64,000 nt of DNA. Origin: an uncultured Lachnospiraceae bacterium. GTDB lineage: Bacteria > Bacillota > Clostridia > Lachnospirales > Lachnospiraceae. The translations under genes and the position numbers were made by a program. The stretch spans positions 1-64,000 of the forward strand of contig URQQ01000021.1 of NCBI GenBank assembly GCA_900549995.1, given 5' to 3'. Shown here in pieces: positions 34,912 to 43,746 of this stretch; position 1 is the first letter of the stretch; each line of letters starts with the position of its first letter. The notes under the pieces are model-generated. The model was not told where the DNA came from. It made no database searches and worked only from the letters and a program-made list of their open reading frames with translations.

Positions 34912-34982
34912 TAGATAACGTGAGTTCGCCGTGGGATTCTTTCCGTGGCGAAAGAATCCCACGGCGAACGTAAGCTTATCTA
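34912..34982 (-). terminator. Long hairpin abutting the stop of the dehydrogenase gene
   Basis: TAGATAA (34912-34918) and TTATCTA (34976-34982), then about 22 perfectly pairing bases each side (GTTCGCCGTGGGATTCTTTC and its complement), give arms of 32-33 bases with a six-base loop. The outer arm includes the dehydrogenase stop codon itself. No T-run follows directly, so the role as a terminator is less sure than the pairing. It would be a good substrate for RNase III. Confidence 0.72.
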
Positions 34983-35927
34983 CAGAACCACATTCTTCTG
35001 CTCCCCTGCCATCCAGTCCAAAATATTCTGGAATACGATTTTTGCCCTGGCTTCCATCGATTCTTCTGAGGCAAATGCAACGTGTGGTGTCACGATCGTA
35101 TTTTTGCTGTTTAACAATGGATGTGTCGTATCAAGCGGCGGTTCTTTTTCAAATACATCGATTCCGGCACCTGCAAGATATCCGTCATTCAGCGCATCCG
35201 CGAGATCCTGTGAATTTACAACCGGGCCTCTTGCAGCATTGATCAGATAAGCGCCTTTTTTCATCTTGGCAATTGTCTCTTTATTGATCATATTACGTGA
35301 ATCGTCATTGATCGGGCAGTGAAGTGATACAATATCTGACTGCGCAAGCAGCTCATCTAATGTTATGAACTGAATATACGAAGGTTCGTTTCCGTCAACA
35401 TGACGCTTATATCCAAGCACTTTACATCCAAATGCATGGCAGAGCTCTGCTGTTCTTCTTCCAATTGCACCGACACCTACGATACCAACGGTTTTTCCTT
35501 TTAACTCCGAGCCTACCAGTCCGTCTTTTGTCTGCCCATTTCTGCATCGTTCTTCCACCTGCGGGATATTTCTCAGAAGAGACAGCATCATGCAGAGCGA
35601 TATCTCTGCCACTGCATCCGTAGAATATCCGGCTGCGTTGCTGACTTTTACATTCTTCTCTTTTGCCGCTTCAAGATCCACATGGTCTACCCCGGTAAAT
35701 GCAACATCAATATATTTCAGGTTCTCACAGGCACGGATCACTTCTCCAGATAAAGGCATATTGGCAATCATAATCACATCTGCATCTTTTGCACGTTCTA
35801 TCTGCACAGATGGATCGGTATCCTTTGGATAAGCAGTAAACTCATGTCCCGCCTCAACAAGAGGTGCTGCACACGCATTCAGTATACTTTCCGGAACTCC
35901 CAATGATTCTAACAATACAATTTTCAT
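34980..35927 (-). CDS. D-2-hydroxyacid dehydrogenase (NAD-dependent)
   Basis: A 315-residue enzyme of the D-isomer 2-hydroxyacid dehydrogenase family. The NAD-binding motif is VGIVGVGAIGRR (~residues 139-150). The catalytic residues are Arg in NAARGPVVN, Glu in FEKEPPL and His in TPHVAFAS. It could act on glycerate, lactate or another 2-hydroxyacid; glycerate dehydrogenase-like proteins look closest. The ATG at 35925-35927 has GAGGATAAAAG upstream, whereas a longer TTG start overlaps this site. It has its own promoter at 35997-36025. Confidence 0.88.
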   Translation of the reverse strand: MKIVLLESLGVPESILNACAAPLVEAGHEFTAYPKDTDPSVQIERAKDADVIMIANMPLSGEVIRACENLKYIDVAFTGVDHVDLEAAKEKNVKVSNAAGYSTDAVAEISLCMMLSLLRNIPQVEERCRNGQTKDGLVGSELKGKTVGIVGVGAIGRRTAELCHAFGCKVLGYKRHVDGNEPSYIQFITLDELLAQSDIVSLHCPINDDSRNMINKETIAKMKKGAYLINAARGPVVNSQDLADALNDGYLAGAGIDVFEKEPPLDTTHPLLNSKNTIVTPHVAFASEESMEARAKIVFQNILDWMAGEQKNVVL

Positions 35928-35996
35928 TCTTTTATCCTCAGCTTTCTTCAATTACAGGGTCTGTACTCACATGCAAACAGCCCTTTTATGACCTTC

Positions 35997-36025
35997 ATTA
36001 TAGAAAGTTTTCCTGCGAAGCGCAA
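35997..36025 (-). promoter_or_regulatory. Promoter of the dehydrogenase gene
   Basis: TTGCGC (36020-36025) and TATAAT (35997-36002) are 17 bases apart on the minus strand, 70 bases upstream of the start codon. Confidence 0.78.
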
Positions 36026-36059
36026 CGGTTTTACATGGATTTATGGATTTCTTTTTCTC

Positions 36060-36339
36060 ATCTGGTTATGTTATAAGCTGCCCGACAAATTTCATTTGCC
36101 GGCCTTGAGCCTACGCATGACTCCGCATTTCATGCTCCCGTCATGCTGAAAACATTCGAAATCCGCCCTGCTCGGGCTGGTTTCTCATGTTTTACGGGTC
36201 ACATAGACATGATTTTACATGTAAACATGAAAATCATGTCCATTTGTCCCTTGGCCCATGTTATGATATTGGGGTAAAAGGTCTTTTGGCCATTGATGCC
36301 TGCTGATAATACCATCCACCAAAAGAAAGGACGATTCCA
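36060..36339. other. Hairpin-rich intergenic region between divergent genes
   Basis: No gene is seen in about 280 bases. Small hairpins can be drawn at CCGACAAAT/ATTTGCCGG (36082-36102), GCATGA/TCATGC (36114-36146) and GCCC/GGGC (36163-36176). Between 36206 and 36240 GACATGATTTT pairs perfectly with AAAATCATGTC around ACATGTAAACATG; it has no T-run and could be an operator or part of a leader. A clear promoter for the HD gene operon was not found. A small structured RNA is possible but unproven. Confidence 0.5.
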
Positions 36340-37134
36340 ATGATTGACTTTATAAACGCCAAAAATGCATTTGAAACATACCTGGACGGCTATGACCGGA
36401 CCAATGATAAAATAAATCTCAAAATTGTACATACCTATGGTGTAATGGACGCTTCTTTTGAACTTGCCAGGCGGATGTCTCTTTCACCGGAAGATACAGA
36501 TCTAGCCGGAATTATTGCCCTGCTTCACGATATCGGCCGCTTTGAACAGCTGAAACGTTTTGACAGTTTTCAGCCCGATACGATGGATCATGCGGCTTAT
36601 GGAGCCGAACTTCTGTTTAAAGAAGGAATGATCCGCCAGTTTGTAGAAGACTCCTCCTTTGATTCCATCATCCGTGATGCGATTTTATATCACAGTATGT
36701 ATCAGTTACCCGAACTTAAATCTTCCCAGGCTCTTCTCCACGCAAAACTGATCCGCGATGCTGATAAGCTGGATAACTGCAGGGTTAAACTTCAAGAATC
36801 CGTCGAGACGCTGCTTGGTGCTTCAAAAGAAGAAGTTGGAAAGACTTCCGTCACTTCCAAAGTTGCCGAAACATTTTTCAGAAATGAATGTATTCTTTCC
36901 TCAGACCGTGTCACAAAAATGGATTACTGGGTTTCCTATATCGCTTATTTTTTTGATATTAATTTCAGCGAAAGCCTGTCCATCATTCAGGAACAGGATT
37001 TCGTCTCCCGGATCATTCACCGGATCCCATACAGTGACCCGGACACAGCCCTTCTCATGTCACAAATGGAACATTATATGAACGAATATGTAAAAAAAGG
37101 AGCCAGAATTCCCAATGAAAATACTTGTAATTGA
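36340..37134 (+). CDS. HD-domain phosphohydrolase
   Basis: A 264-residue protein with an HD domain: the metal-binding His-Asp is in ALLHDIGRFEQLKRF (~residues 65-80), a first His in KIVHTYGV (~residue 30), and further metal-type residues in AILYHSMYQLP and LIRDADKLDN. Such proteins hydrolyse phosphate esters, often nucleotides; the substrate is unknown. AAAGAAAGGACG precedes the ATG. The end overlaps the response regulator gene by 20 bases, so it is the first gene of the plus-strand Bce-type operon. Confidence 0.85.
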   Translation: MIDFINAKNAFETYLDGYDRTNDKINLKIVHTYGVMDASFELARRMSLSPEDTDLAGIIALLHDIGRFEQLKRFDSFQPDTMDHAAYGAELLFKEGMIRQFVEDSSFDSIIRDAILYHSMYQLPELKSSQALLHAKLIRDADKLDNCRVKLQESVETLLGASKEEVGKTSVTSKVAETFFRNECILSSDRVTKMDYWVSYIAYFFDINFSESLSIIQEQDFVSRIIHRIPYSDPDTALLMSQMEHYMNEYVKKGARIPNENTCN

Positions 37135-37783
37135 AGATGAAGCCAATATCCGTGAAGAACTCGCTCTTCTTTTAAAAAATGCCTTATATGAAGTGTGTAC
37201 CGTCACTGATTTTTCTGATATCTCCATACAGGTTCTTGACGGTTCGCCTGATCTGATTCTGCTTGACGTCACCTTGCCTGGAACTGACGGATTCTCCGTC
37301 TGTACCCAGATACGTGCCGTCTCCGATATCCCGATTATCTTTGTCACAGGTCTGTCTGATTCCATGGACGAACTCAACGGAATGTTAAAAGGCGGCGATG
37401 ATTATATTACCAAACCTTACCAGCCTCCCATTCTTCTGGCGCGGATTGCTGCTGTTCTGAAACGCAGCCGCAGAGAGAACACTGATCATTCCATGTCTCT
37501 TGAGTATCGTGGGACCACGCTTGATATTGCCAGAAGTACCATATCTGCCCATGGAAAAACTACAGAACTGACGAAAAATGAACTTCAGATTTTACACTTT
37601 TTATTTCTCCACAAAAGTGAGATTGTTCCAAGAGCCGATTTAATTGAATACCTCTGGGACAACCAGATTTTTATTGACGACAATACGCTAAGTGTCAACA
37701 TCACAAGGATCAGAAGCAAGCTGAAAGAAATCGGGATCGAAAACCTGATTGAAACCAAACGTGGAATGGGGTACCGTCTATGA
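37115..37783 (+). CDS. Response regulator, OmpR/BceR type
   Basis: A 222-residue regulator with a receiver domain (acidic IEDE near residue 7, phosphorylation site D51 in LILLDVTLPG, Lys in YITKPYQPP) and a C-terminal winged-helix DNA-binding domain (ELTKNELQILHFLF ... GMGYRL). It partners with the histidine kinase that overlaps it by four bases. Regulators of this type sense cell-wall-active antibiotics and switch on an ABC transporter. AAAAGGAGCC is the ribosome site. Confidence 0.93.
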   Translation: MKILVIEDEANIREELALLLKNALYEVCTVTDFSDISIQVLDGSPDLILLDVTLPGTDGFSVCTQIRAVSDIPIIFVTGLSDSMDELNGMLKGGDDYITKPYQPPILLARIAAVLKRSRRENTDHSMSLEYRGTTLDIARSTISAHGKTTELTKNELQILHFLFLHKSEIVPRADLIEYLWDNQIFIDDNTLSVNITRIRSKLKEIGIENLIETKRGMGYRL

Positions 37784-38790
37784 AACCAGGAGAATTTGTA
37801 ACAGACCATCTGACACTGTTTATACTGAATATTTTCTGCATGTTTCTTCTGTCTGCCTATCTTTATGCGACAGGGAACCCGCCGCTTAATATCGCTTTTA
37901 TTCTCATCGCCTGGCTGTTTATATTGGTCCTCTATTCTGCCGTCCAATATTACAACAGAAACCGGTTCTTCCAAAAAGCACAGGATGTCCTTGAAAAACT
38001 TGACCAACGATATCTGTTCGGTGAGCTGCTGCCCCCATCCCACCGTTATGAGGACAGACTTTACAGGGAAATGATGCAGAAATCCAACAAATCTGTGATC
38101 GAGCGGATTCACGCTCTGGAAGATGCCCGGAAAGAATACCAGGAATACATTGAAAGCTGGGTTCATGAAATCAAAGCACCCATCACAAGTATCGGATTAT
38201 TCTGTGAAAACAACAAAAACAAACTCACAAGAAAAATCCTTCTGGAAAATCAGCGGATTGAAAATTATGCAGATGTTGTCTTATATTATGCCCGTTCGGA
38301 AAATGTCCATAAAGACTACCTGATTACAGAAACTGACCTGAACCAGATTGTGCTTCTTTCGATTGCAAAAAATAAACAATATCTGATCCAGAACCAGGTA
38401 CAGATTGAAGTTGACTGCAGCCACCATGCATTTACAGATGGAAAATGGATTGGCTTTATTCTGAACCAGCTTCTCCTGAACAGTATCAAATACCGCAGGG
38501 AAACCAATGCCCTGATCCATATCTGCACCGCCCAGGAAGAGCACAGTGTTCTTCTTATAATAGAAGATAATGGGATGGGCATCCCACCGGAAGACCAGGC
38601 ACGTATTTTTGATAAAGGATTCACCGGATCAAACGGGCGGATACGTGGGCGCTCTACCGGAATGGGGCTGTATCTTTGCAAGAAACTCTGCCAGAAACTT
38701 GGAATCTCCATCAGGGCAGAGTCAAAAGTAAATGAATATACAAAAATCATTCTGGAATTTCCCGTCAGTTCTTATCTTTCAAAATTGTAA
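37780..38790 (+). CDS. Sensor histidine kinase, BceS-like (intramembrane-sensing)
   Basis: A 336-residue kinase. Two helices near the N-terminus (~residues 12-30 and 37-55) are joined by a very short loop, the hallmark of intramembrane-sensing kinases that take their signal from a BceAB-type transporter. The phosphorylated His is H129 in SWVHEIKAPITS. ATP-binding motifs are IEDNGMGIP and GRSTGMGLYLC. It follows the response regulator with a four-base overlap and precedes the ABC transporter genes by 76 bases. Confidence 0.92.
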   Translation: MKPGEFVTDHLTLFILNIFCMFLLSAYLYATGNPPLNIAFILIAWLFILVLYSAVQYYNRNRFFQKAQDVLEKLDQRYLFGELLPPSHRYEDRLYREMMQKSNKSVIERIHALEDARKEYQEYIESWVHEIKAPITSIGLFCENNKNKLTRKILLENQRIENYADVVLYYARSENVHKDYLITETDLNQIVLLSIAKNKQYLIQNQVQIEVDCSHHAFTDGKWIGFILNQLLLNSIKYRRETNALIHICTAQEEHSVLLIIEDNGMGIPPEDQARIFDKGFTGSNGRIRGRSTGMGLYLCKKLCQKLGISIRAESKVNEYTKIILEFPVSSYLSKL

Positions 38791-38866
38791 GACTGGTGTA
38801 AACGAAACTGATACTGCTTCAAAATCTTTTCTGATACGATAAGTTCAGAAAGGGAGGATAAATACA

Positions 38867-39634
38867 ATGAATGAACTCATCCGAATATGTGACATCGAAA
38901 AATATTATGGCAGCGGGACAAATGTTACAAAAGCAGTCAACCGCGTCAGTTTCACAGTAGAAAATGGAGAATTTATGGGAATTATGGGAGCCTCTGGTTC
39001 CGGCAAGACGACACTTCTCAATATGATTTCCACCATTGACCATGTAACGTCAGGCCATATTTACTATGGTAATACCGATATTACAGAACTCTCAGAAAGC
39101 CGCCTGGCGGATTTCAGAAAAGAAAACCTTGGCTTCGTATTCCAGGATTTCAATCTGCTTGATACTCTGACGATTGAAGAGAATATTATTCTTGCAATGA
39201 CACTGCATAAGAAGTCCAAAAAGGAAATCAGCCAGCGATGCCTGCAAATCATGAAACTTCTGGGAATCTACGAAATCCGGAACCAGTTCCCTTACCAGGT
39301 ATCGGGAGGCCAGAAGCAGCGCTGTGCCTGTGCAAGAGCGCTCGTAAATAACCCGAAATTGATTCTTGCAGATGAACCGACCGGAGCTCTGGACTCAAAA
39401 TCTGCCCAGACACTTCTTGAGACTTTCTCGAAGATGAACGAATCGATGGATGCCACAATTCTCATGGTGACCCACGATGCATTTTCTGCAAGTTACTGCC
39501 GCAGAATCTTGTTTCTGAAAGACGGAGAACTTTTTCATGAACTCAGGCGCGGGAAAAAGGATCGGAGAACTTTTTTAAACGAAATCCTCGATGTGTTATC
39601 TCTGACAGGAGGTGAGCTCTCCCATGCTGAATAA
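38867..39634 (+). CDS. ABC transporter ATPase, BceA-like
   Basis: A 255-residue ATPase with Walker A GASGSGKTT (~residues 43-51), Q-loop VFQDFNLLD, signature VSGGQKQRCACARAL and Walker B LILADEPTGALD. It pairs with the large BceB-type permease downstream, overlapping it by a few bases. GGGAGGATAAATAC precedes the ATG. The gap upstream of it contains two copies of CTGATAC (about 27 bases apart), possibly part of the site for the response regulator. Probable role: resistance to a peptide antibiotic such as bacitracin. Confidence 0.92.
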   Translation: MNELIRICDIEKYYGSGTNVTKAVNRVSFTVENGEFMGIMGASGSGKTTLLNMISTIDHVTSGHIYYGNTDITELSESRLADFRKENLGFVFQDFNLLDTLTIEENIILAMTLHKKSKKEISQRCLQIMKLLGIYEIRNQFPYQVSGGQKQRCACARALVNNPKLILADEPTGALDSKSAQTLLETFSKMNESMDATILMVTHDAFSASYCRRILFLKDGELFHELRRGKKDRRTFLNEILDVLSLTGGELSHAE

Positions 39635-41678
39635 ACTCGCATGGCGCAATGTCAGGCGTTCCGCCAGAGATTATCTTGTATTCTTCATAACCATGACCCT
39701 GGCAACTGCACTGATGTTCGCATTTAACAGTATGATCTTCTCAAAAGATGTCCTGAAACTGTTCGAGATGGCAGAACTCATGGCCATACTGGTCGGTATG
39801 GCAACTTTCTTTGTTGTACTGATCCTCGCATGGCTGATCAATTATATGGTCCGTTTTATGCTGGAAAAAAGAAGCCGTGAATTTGGAATCTACATGTTGA
39901 TCGGCATGAAGAAAAAACAGATTTCCCGCCTTTATATGCGCGAAAATCTTCTGCTCGGATGCGGGGCATTTGTCATTGGCCTTGGAGCCGGCATCTTCCT
40001 GCAGCAGATTTTGATGACAATTTTCTACCAGCTGCTTCATTTTGATTACCACATCCGAATTGACCTTAACCGTTACTGTCTGCTCACAACACTTGGATGT
40101 TATGGTCTCTGTTATCTTCTTGCCCTGCTTCGGAGCCACCGGAGATTCAAAAAGATGAATATCTATAACCTGATGAACGCCCAGAAACAAAACGAACAGA
40201 TACGTGAGAAACATGAAAACGCAAAACAATGGCTTCTCCCATTCTCTCTGCTCATCTTCGCAGGATTTGGAATTTATGTTTTTATCGGAAACTGGAGCAC
40301 TTTGACCGTACTTTTATTCATCATAGGAATCATACTGGCTGTGTATACTTTTTACACCGGACTTTCTGCCTGTATCGTCTGCTACGTCAGAAAACACGGG
40401 AACCTGATTTATAAAAACCAGAATCTTTTTTTATTCAGGCAGCTTTCTTCGAAGATAAAAACGATGAGTTTTACAATGGGGACTCTGACTTCCCTTTTCA
40501 CCATTGCTCTCCTTGGATGTACGATCGCTTTTATGTTCAACGATTTCCAGAACAAAATGCTGGAAAATAAATTTCCATTTGACACTATTATCTACAGCAG
40601 CAACGCCGAAGATGATTTTCAAAAAGAGCGGGAAACCATTGAACAAAGCACTTCCGTCAAAGATGAATATATCTATCGCATCTACACCGACCAGACTGCC
40701 CAGGTAAATGAATGGCTCTACACGAATCTGGAGCAGTTCGGGGATTGTTACCGCACAAAAGACGGAAAGCCAGATCGAAAAAAGATAAAAAAAGAGGGCT
40801 ACGAATACTGTACGTATGATACTTACATGAAGCTTGGCGACTATAACCACCTTCGAAAAATGCTGGGCTTCCCGGAAATCTCTTTGCCGGAAGATGGATA
40901 TGCCATCCAGATAAAAGAGAGAGTGAAGAAACAGGCCGCCGGCCTGGAAAAAGCATTGGAAGTAACCGGCACCAACGGTTCCCTTACCTTCAGCGGATAT
41001 TATACAGATAACTTTTCCCAGGACGGGCACAACGGCGGGGATTACGTTATCATTGTCCCTGACAGCGCCATCGAACGTCTTTTTCCTTATTACTCCCTCA
41101 TGGCAGTAGATTTAAAAGGGGATGCCCCTGAGGATCTCCAAATCAAACTGGATGCTCTGGAAACAGACAAGGAAAACCGGGATTTTGCAGGCCATTCCAT
41201 GATGGGGAGCAATTCCTGCAGCGGATCCGAGACAATGATTGTCTACAATTCCAAAATTCTCGTGCGTGACAACCTGATCCCTGAAGTAAAATTCATTCTC
41301 GCCTCTGTCATTTTCCCCCTGTTTTATATCGGCCTTGTATTCGTAAGCGTGGCGCTCACTGTCCTTTCGGTTCAGCAGTTAAGCGATTCTGCAAAATATA
41401 AGTTCCGCTATAACGTATTGAAAAAAATAGGGTACAATAAACGGCAGATTTCCAGGATGATTCAGAAACAACTCATGCTCTATTATCTCTGCCCCGTCAT
41501 CGTCGCAGTTATCGTAAGCGGAATTTGTTCTGTCTATATGAGCAGCCGGTTTATCTTTTATGCCGGAATTGCCACCAACGCTTTTCAGTATTTTTCTGCG
41601 TCGCTGCTCATTTTTGTCGGGATTTACCTTCTCTACTACCTGACAACATATATTGGGTTCGTAAGAAATGTAAATTAG
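39624..41678 (+). CDS. ABC transporter permease, BceB/FtsX-like
   Basis: A 684-residue permease with ten helices and a large extracellular domain (about 210 residues) between helices 7 and 8, the layout of BceB-type peptide-antibiotic detoxification transporters. The N-terminus is MLNKLAWRNVRRSARDYLVFF. The ATG at 39624-39626 is chosen with AGGAGG about 11 bases upstream; an earlier GTG at 39612 overlaps this site. It is the last gene of the operon and is followed by a bidirectional hairpin. Confidence 0.9.
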   Translation: MLNKLAWRNVRRSARDYLVFFITMTLATALMFAFNSMIFSKDVLKLFEMAELMAILVGMATFFVVLILAWLINYMVRFMLEKRSREFGIYMLIGMKKKQISRLYMRENLLLGCGAFVIGLGAGIFLQQILMTIFYQLLHFDYHIRIDLNRYCLLTTLGCYGLCYLLALLRSHRRFKKMNIYNLMNAQKQNEQIREKHENAKQWLLPFSLLIFAGFGIYVFIGNWSTLTVLLFIIGIILAVYTFYTGLSACIVCYVRKHGNLIYKNQNLFLFRQLSSKIKTMSFTMGTLTSLFTIALLGCTIAFMFNDFQNKMLENKFPFDTIIYSSNAEDDFQKERETIEQSTSVKDEYIYRIYTDQTAQVNEWLYTNLEQFGDCYRTKDGKPDRKKIKKEGYEYCTYDTYMKLGDYNHLRKMLGFPEISLPEDGYAIQIKERVKKQAAGLEKALEVTGTNGSLTFSGYYTDNFSQDGHNGGDYVIIVPDSAIERLFPYYSLMAVDLKGDAPEDLQIKLDALETDKENRDFAGHSMMGSNSCSGSETMIVYNSKILVRDNLIPEVKFILASVIFPLFYIGLVFVSVALTVLSVQQLSDSAKYKFRYNVLKKIGYNKRQISRMIQKQLMLYYLCPVIVAVIVSGICSVYMSSRFIFYAGIATNAFQYFSASLLIFVGIYLLYYLTTYIGFVRNVN

Positions 41679-41743
41679 AGCGTATTTGAAAATTGCTTTT
41701 CATCAAATATGTATCACTTTTTGTGAATGATTTGGACATGAAA

Positions 41744-41793
41744 ATACCTCCTAAGCAGATTTTAGTTCTTTACTTTGTCTGCTTAAGAGGTAT
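41744..41793. terminator. Bidirectional hairpin between bceB-like and AlbA-like genes
   Basis: ATACCTCCTAAGCAGA and TCTGCTTAAGAGGTAT pair over about 16 bases with one mismatch. On the minus strand TTTTC follows; on the plus strand CTTATT follows. It separates two convergent genes and probably ends both transcripts. Confidence 0.72.
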
Positions 41794-41823
41794 CTTATTA
41801 CTTTCGTCTGCGGCTAAAACTTT

Positions 41824-43233
41824 CTATTTCAGATATCTTCTGGCTTTCTTTTCCCCCTCTTCTGCCAAAAGGCCTTTTATCACCATCTCTTTTAAAAAAC
41901 GCTTCACTGTTGATTCTGCTAAACCTAAAAGTTCCCTTGCTTCTTTATTTGTAATACTTCCATTTTTCTCAACAAAAGCTAATACAGCTTCTTCTCTAAC
42001 GGCTTTTATCGGCCTTTTGTAATCATTTATCGGTTTTTCACATATTTTTATCGGTTTTTTATCGGTTTTCCGATATAAAACAACCCTGAACGTATCTCCA
42101 ATCTCCAGGAATTCTGGCTCTGGCAAGCCATATTCCTCTGCCCGTTTTATAATCCTTTGGATCCCAGTTCCCCATTCTTCTATAATCTCCATCCGGCTGA
42201 AAATTTCTGCAACAGCGCAGTTCCGAATCTTAGATCTTCCACTCACAGCTTCTTCTAATGTCAGGCCGCCATATAACATTCCTGGTGAAGTCACTTCCAC
42301 TCTATCGTCATATACCGCTACCTGCACACAAGAGTTGTCCATATAATTCCGATGGCATACTGCGTTCACGATCATTTCACGAATAGCCCCGATCGGCAGT
42401 TCATAAGACTCTTTTCTCACAATTCCTTCAATCTCTGCCCCCAGATTAATATGACGTAATACGAATTGATATGCATTCTCTATCTGCTCATAGAGCGGTC
42501 CTGAGTATTCTTTCTTATCAATGAAAATATCTCTTTCCACACCCTTAAATAAAGCACATTGAATCCTGGAAAATTTAAAATACTCACTCGTCAACAATAC
42601 AAATGCATTTGTAGCCAGCAATTCTCCCTCAACCATTTTTAACACTTTCCAATTCAGCAGCTGTTCGGTGGAAACTGCCTTAATCTCTTTTACATCTTCT
42701 GCCCCAACTGCCTCTGACATATACAGTTTTATATCATTACACAGTTTTGAAACTGCTTCTTTGATCACCGGATATCCTATACAAGTTAATTCATCCCATG
42801 ATAGATTAGCACCCTCCATCTCCAACTCTTTTATCCTTACTTTATCAGCCAGGCGTGAAGTACCGCCAACTCTGATATATGTTCCTGTATCTTTCCCCTT
42901 ACTTTTAAGATAATACGGTCTGTTAGCGCCTGGATATATTTCCACAACTACTACACATTTATTATCAATTGTCTGAAATGTTATATCCGGCACAATCTGC
43001 GGTTCACAACAGTCAGACACTGCATTTGCAATACTATCCATGATCTGAAATACTGACTTTTCATCCACTCCGACCACCTTCCTGGTCTTGTCATCCACTC
43101 CTATGATAAGTTTTCCCCCACTGGCATTAGAAAATGCAATCACAGATTTTGTATACTTGTCACTTTTCTTCGGAAGCTCCATCTTAAACTCCACATTCTT
43201 CGATTCACCCATTATAATTTCCGGTAAAGTCAT
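41824..43233 (-). CDS. AlbA_2/Schlafen-like putative transcriptional regulator
   Basis: A 469-residue protein in four parts. An N-terminal AlbA_2 (Schlafen-like) domain (~1-125: GESKNVEFKMELP ... KLIIGVDDKTRKVVGV). A middle part. An ATPase-like HATPase_c_4 region (~280-390: REMIVNAVCHRNYM ... YDDRVEVTSPGMLYGG ... EEWGTGIQRII). Then three seven-residue tandem repeats (KPIKICE, KPINDYK, RPIKAVR) and a C-terminal winged helix (SITNKEARELLGLAESTVKRFL). Such proteins are common in accessory regions. AAGGAGGG supports the ATG at 43231-43233. Confidence 0.83.
   Translation of the reverse strand: MTLPEIIMGESKNVEFKMELPKKSDKYTKSVIAFSNASGGKLIIGVDDKTRKVVGVDEKSVFQIMDSIANAVSDCCEPQIVPDITFQTIDNKCVVVVEIYPGANRPYYLKSKGKDTGTYIRVGGTSRLADKVRIKELEMEGANLSWDELTCIGYPVIKEAVSKLCNDIKLYMSEAVGAEDVKEIKAVSTEQLLNWKVLKMVEGELLATNAFVLLTSEYFKFSRIQCALFKGVERDIFIDKKEYSGPLYEQIENAYQFVLRHINLGAEIEGIVRKESYELPIGAIREMIVNAVCHRNYMDNSCVQVAVYDDRVEVTSPGMLYGGLTLEEAVSGRSKIRNCAVAEIFSRMEIIEEWGTGIQRIIKRAEEYGLPEPEFLEIGDTFRVVLYRKTDKKPIKICEKPINDYKRPIKAVREEAVLAFVEKNGSITNKEARELLGLAESTVKRFLKEMVIKGLLAEEGEKKARRYLK
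42005..42065. repeat. 21-base tandem repeats inside the AlbA_2 gene
   Basis: TTTATCGG occurs at 42005, 42026, 42047 and 42058. The first three are 21 bases apart, seven codons each, and encode the K/R-P-I heptad repeats linking the ATPase-like domain to the winged helix. Slippage would change copy number in frame. Confidence 0.75.
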
Positions 43234-43287
43234 GGTTCCCTCCTTTCTGTCTATCATGGGCTTTTACACTTTCTTTTATTCCCACCA

Positions 43288-43578
43288 TCACGAAACCAGA
43301 TTCTTATATATTTCCCCCGGATCTGCATCTGGCCGCTCTTTCACCAATATATAAATCGGCTCAATTACTTCAGCTGCTTCCTCTAATTCATCTGCTGTAA
43401 CTTCCAGCGATTTTCCCTTTTTTATCTTCCTCTGCACCATTTTAATTATTTTCAGTATCTCGCCTTCTCGTTTTCCTTCCTGTTTTCCTTCCTCCCGAAT
43501 ATAAATTTTTTCTTCCCACAGCTGCATATATTTCACTCCCATCTCTTCACTTTCCTTTATCTTGCTGACTCGCTCATG
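43288..43578 (-). pseudogene. Decayed C-terminal fragment of an Rpn-like PD-(D/E)XK nuclease
   Basis: Only the C-terminal tail survives as an open frame: MGVKYMQLWEEKIYIREEGKQ ... KREGEILKIIKMVQRKIKKGKSLEVT, the charged tail common in Lachnospiraceae Rpn-type recombination-promoting nucleases. Upstream, the same frame extends back to a TAA near 43582. A different frame reads MEVVDKSMSE before it and joins by one frameshift. The nuclease domain is absent. A shorter translated product from the ATG at 43540-43542 with AAGGAAAG upstream is possible. It lies just before the AlbA_2 gene. Confidence 0.6.
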
Positions 43579-43746
43579 GATTTATCTACTACCTCCATTT
43601 TATCCGGTATGTACCGTAACTTCAACTTCTTTAGATAAAAATACAATCCCCTGGACTATTAGACCGGCAATAGGCATCATTCCTTCCATATATAATTTTA
43701 AATTCTTCACAATTGATAATCTGGCAGAAGCGCCATGAAAAGATAA

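Noticed and set aside
34574..34973. Several open frames around the long inverted repeats after uraA
   Set aside because: They read through palindromic DNA, are Pro/Arg-rich in composition, and have no ribosome sites or family matches.
36206..36240. Perfect inverted repeat as a terminator
   Set aside because: No T-run on either strand and no gene end close by; kept only as a possible operator or structured element.
42005..42065. Short regular repeats resembling a CRISPR start
   Set aside because: The repeats are eight-base words inside a coding frame and encode a heptad linker; no spacers and no cas genes.
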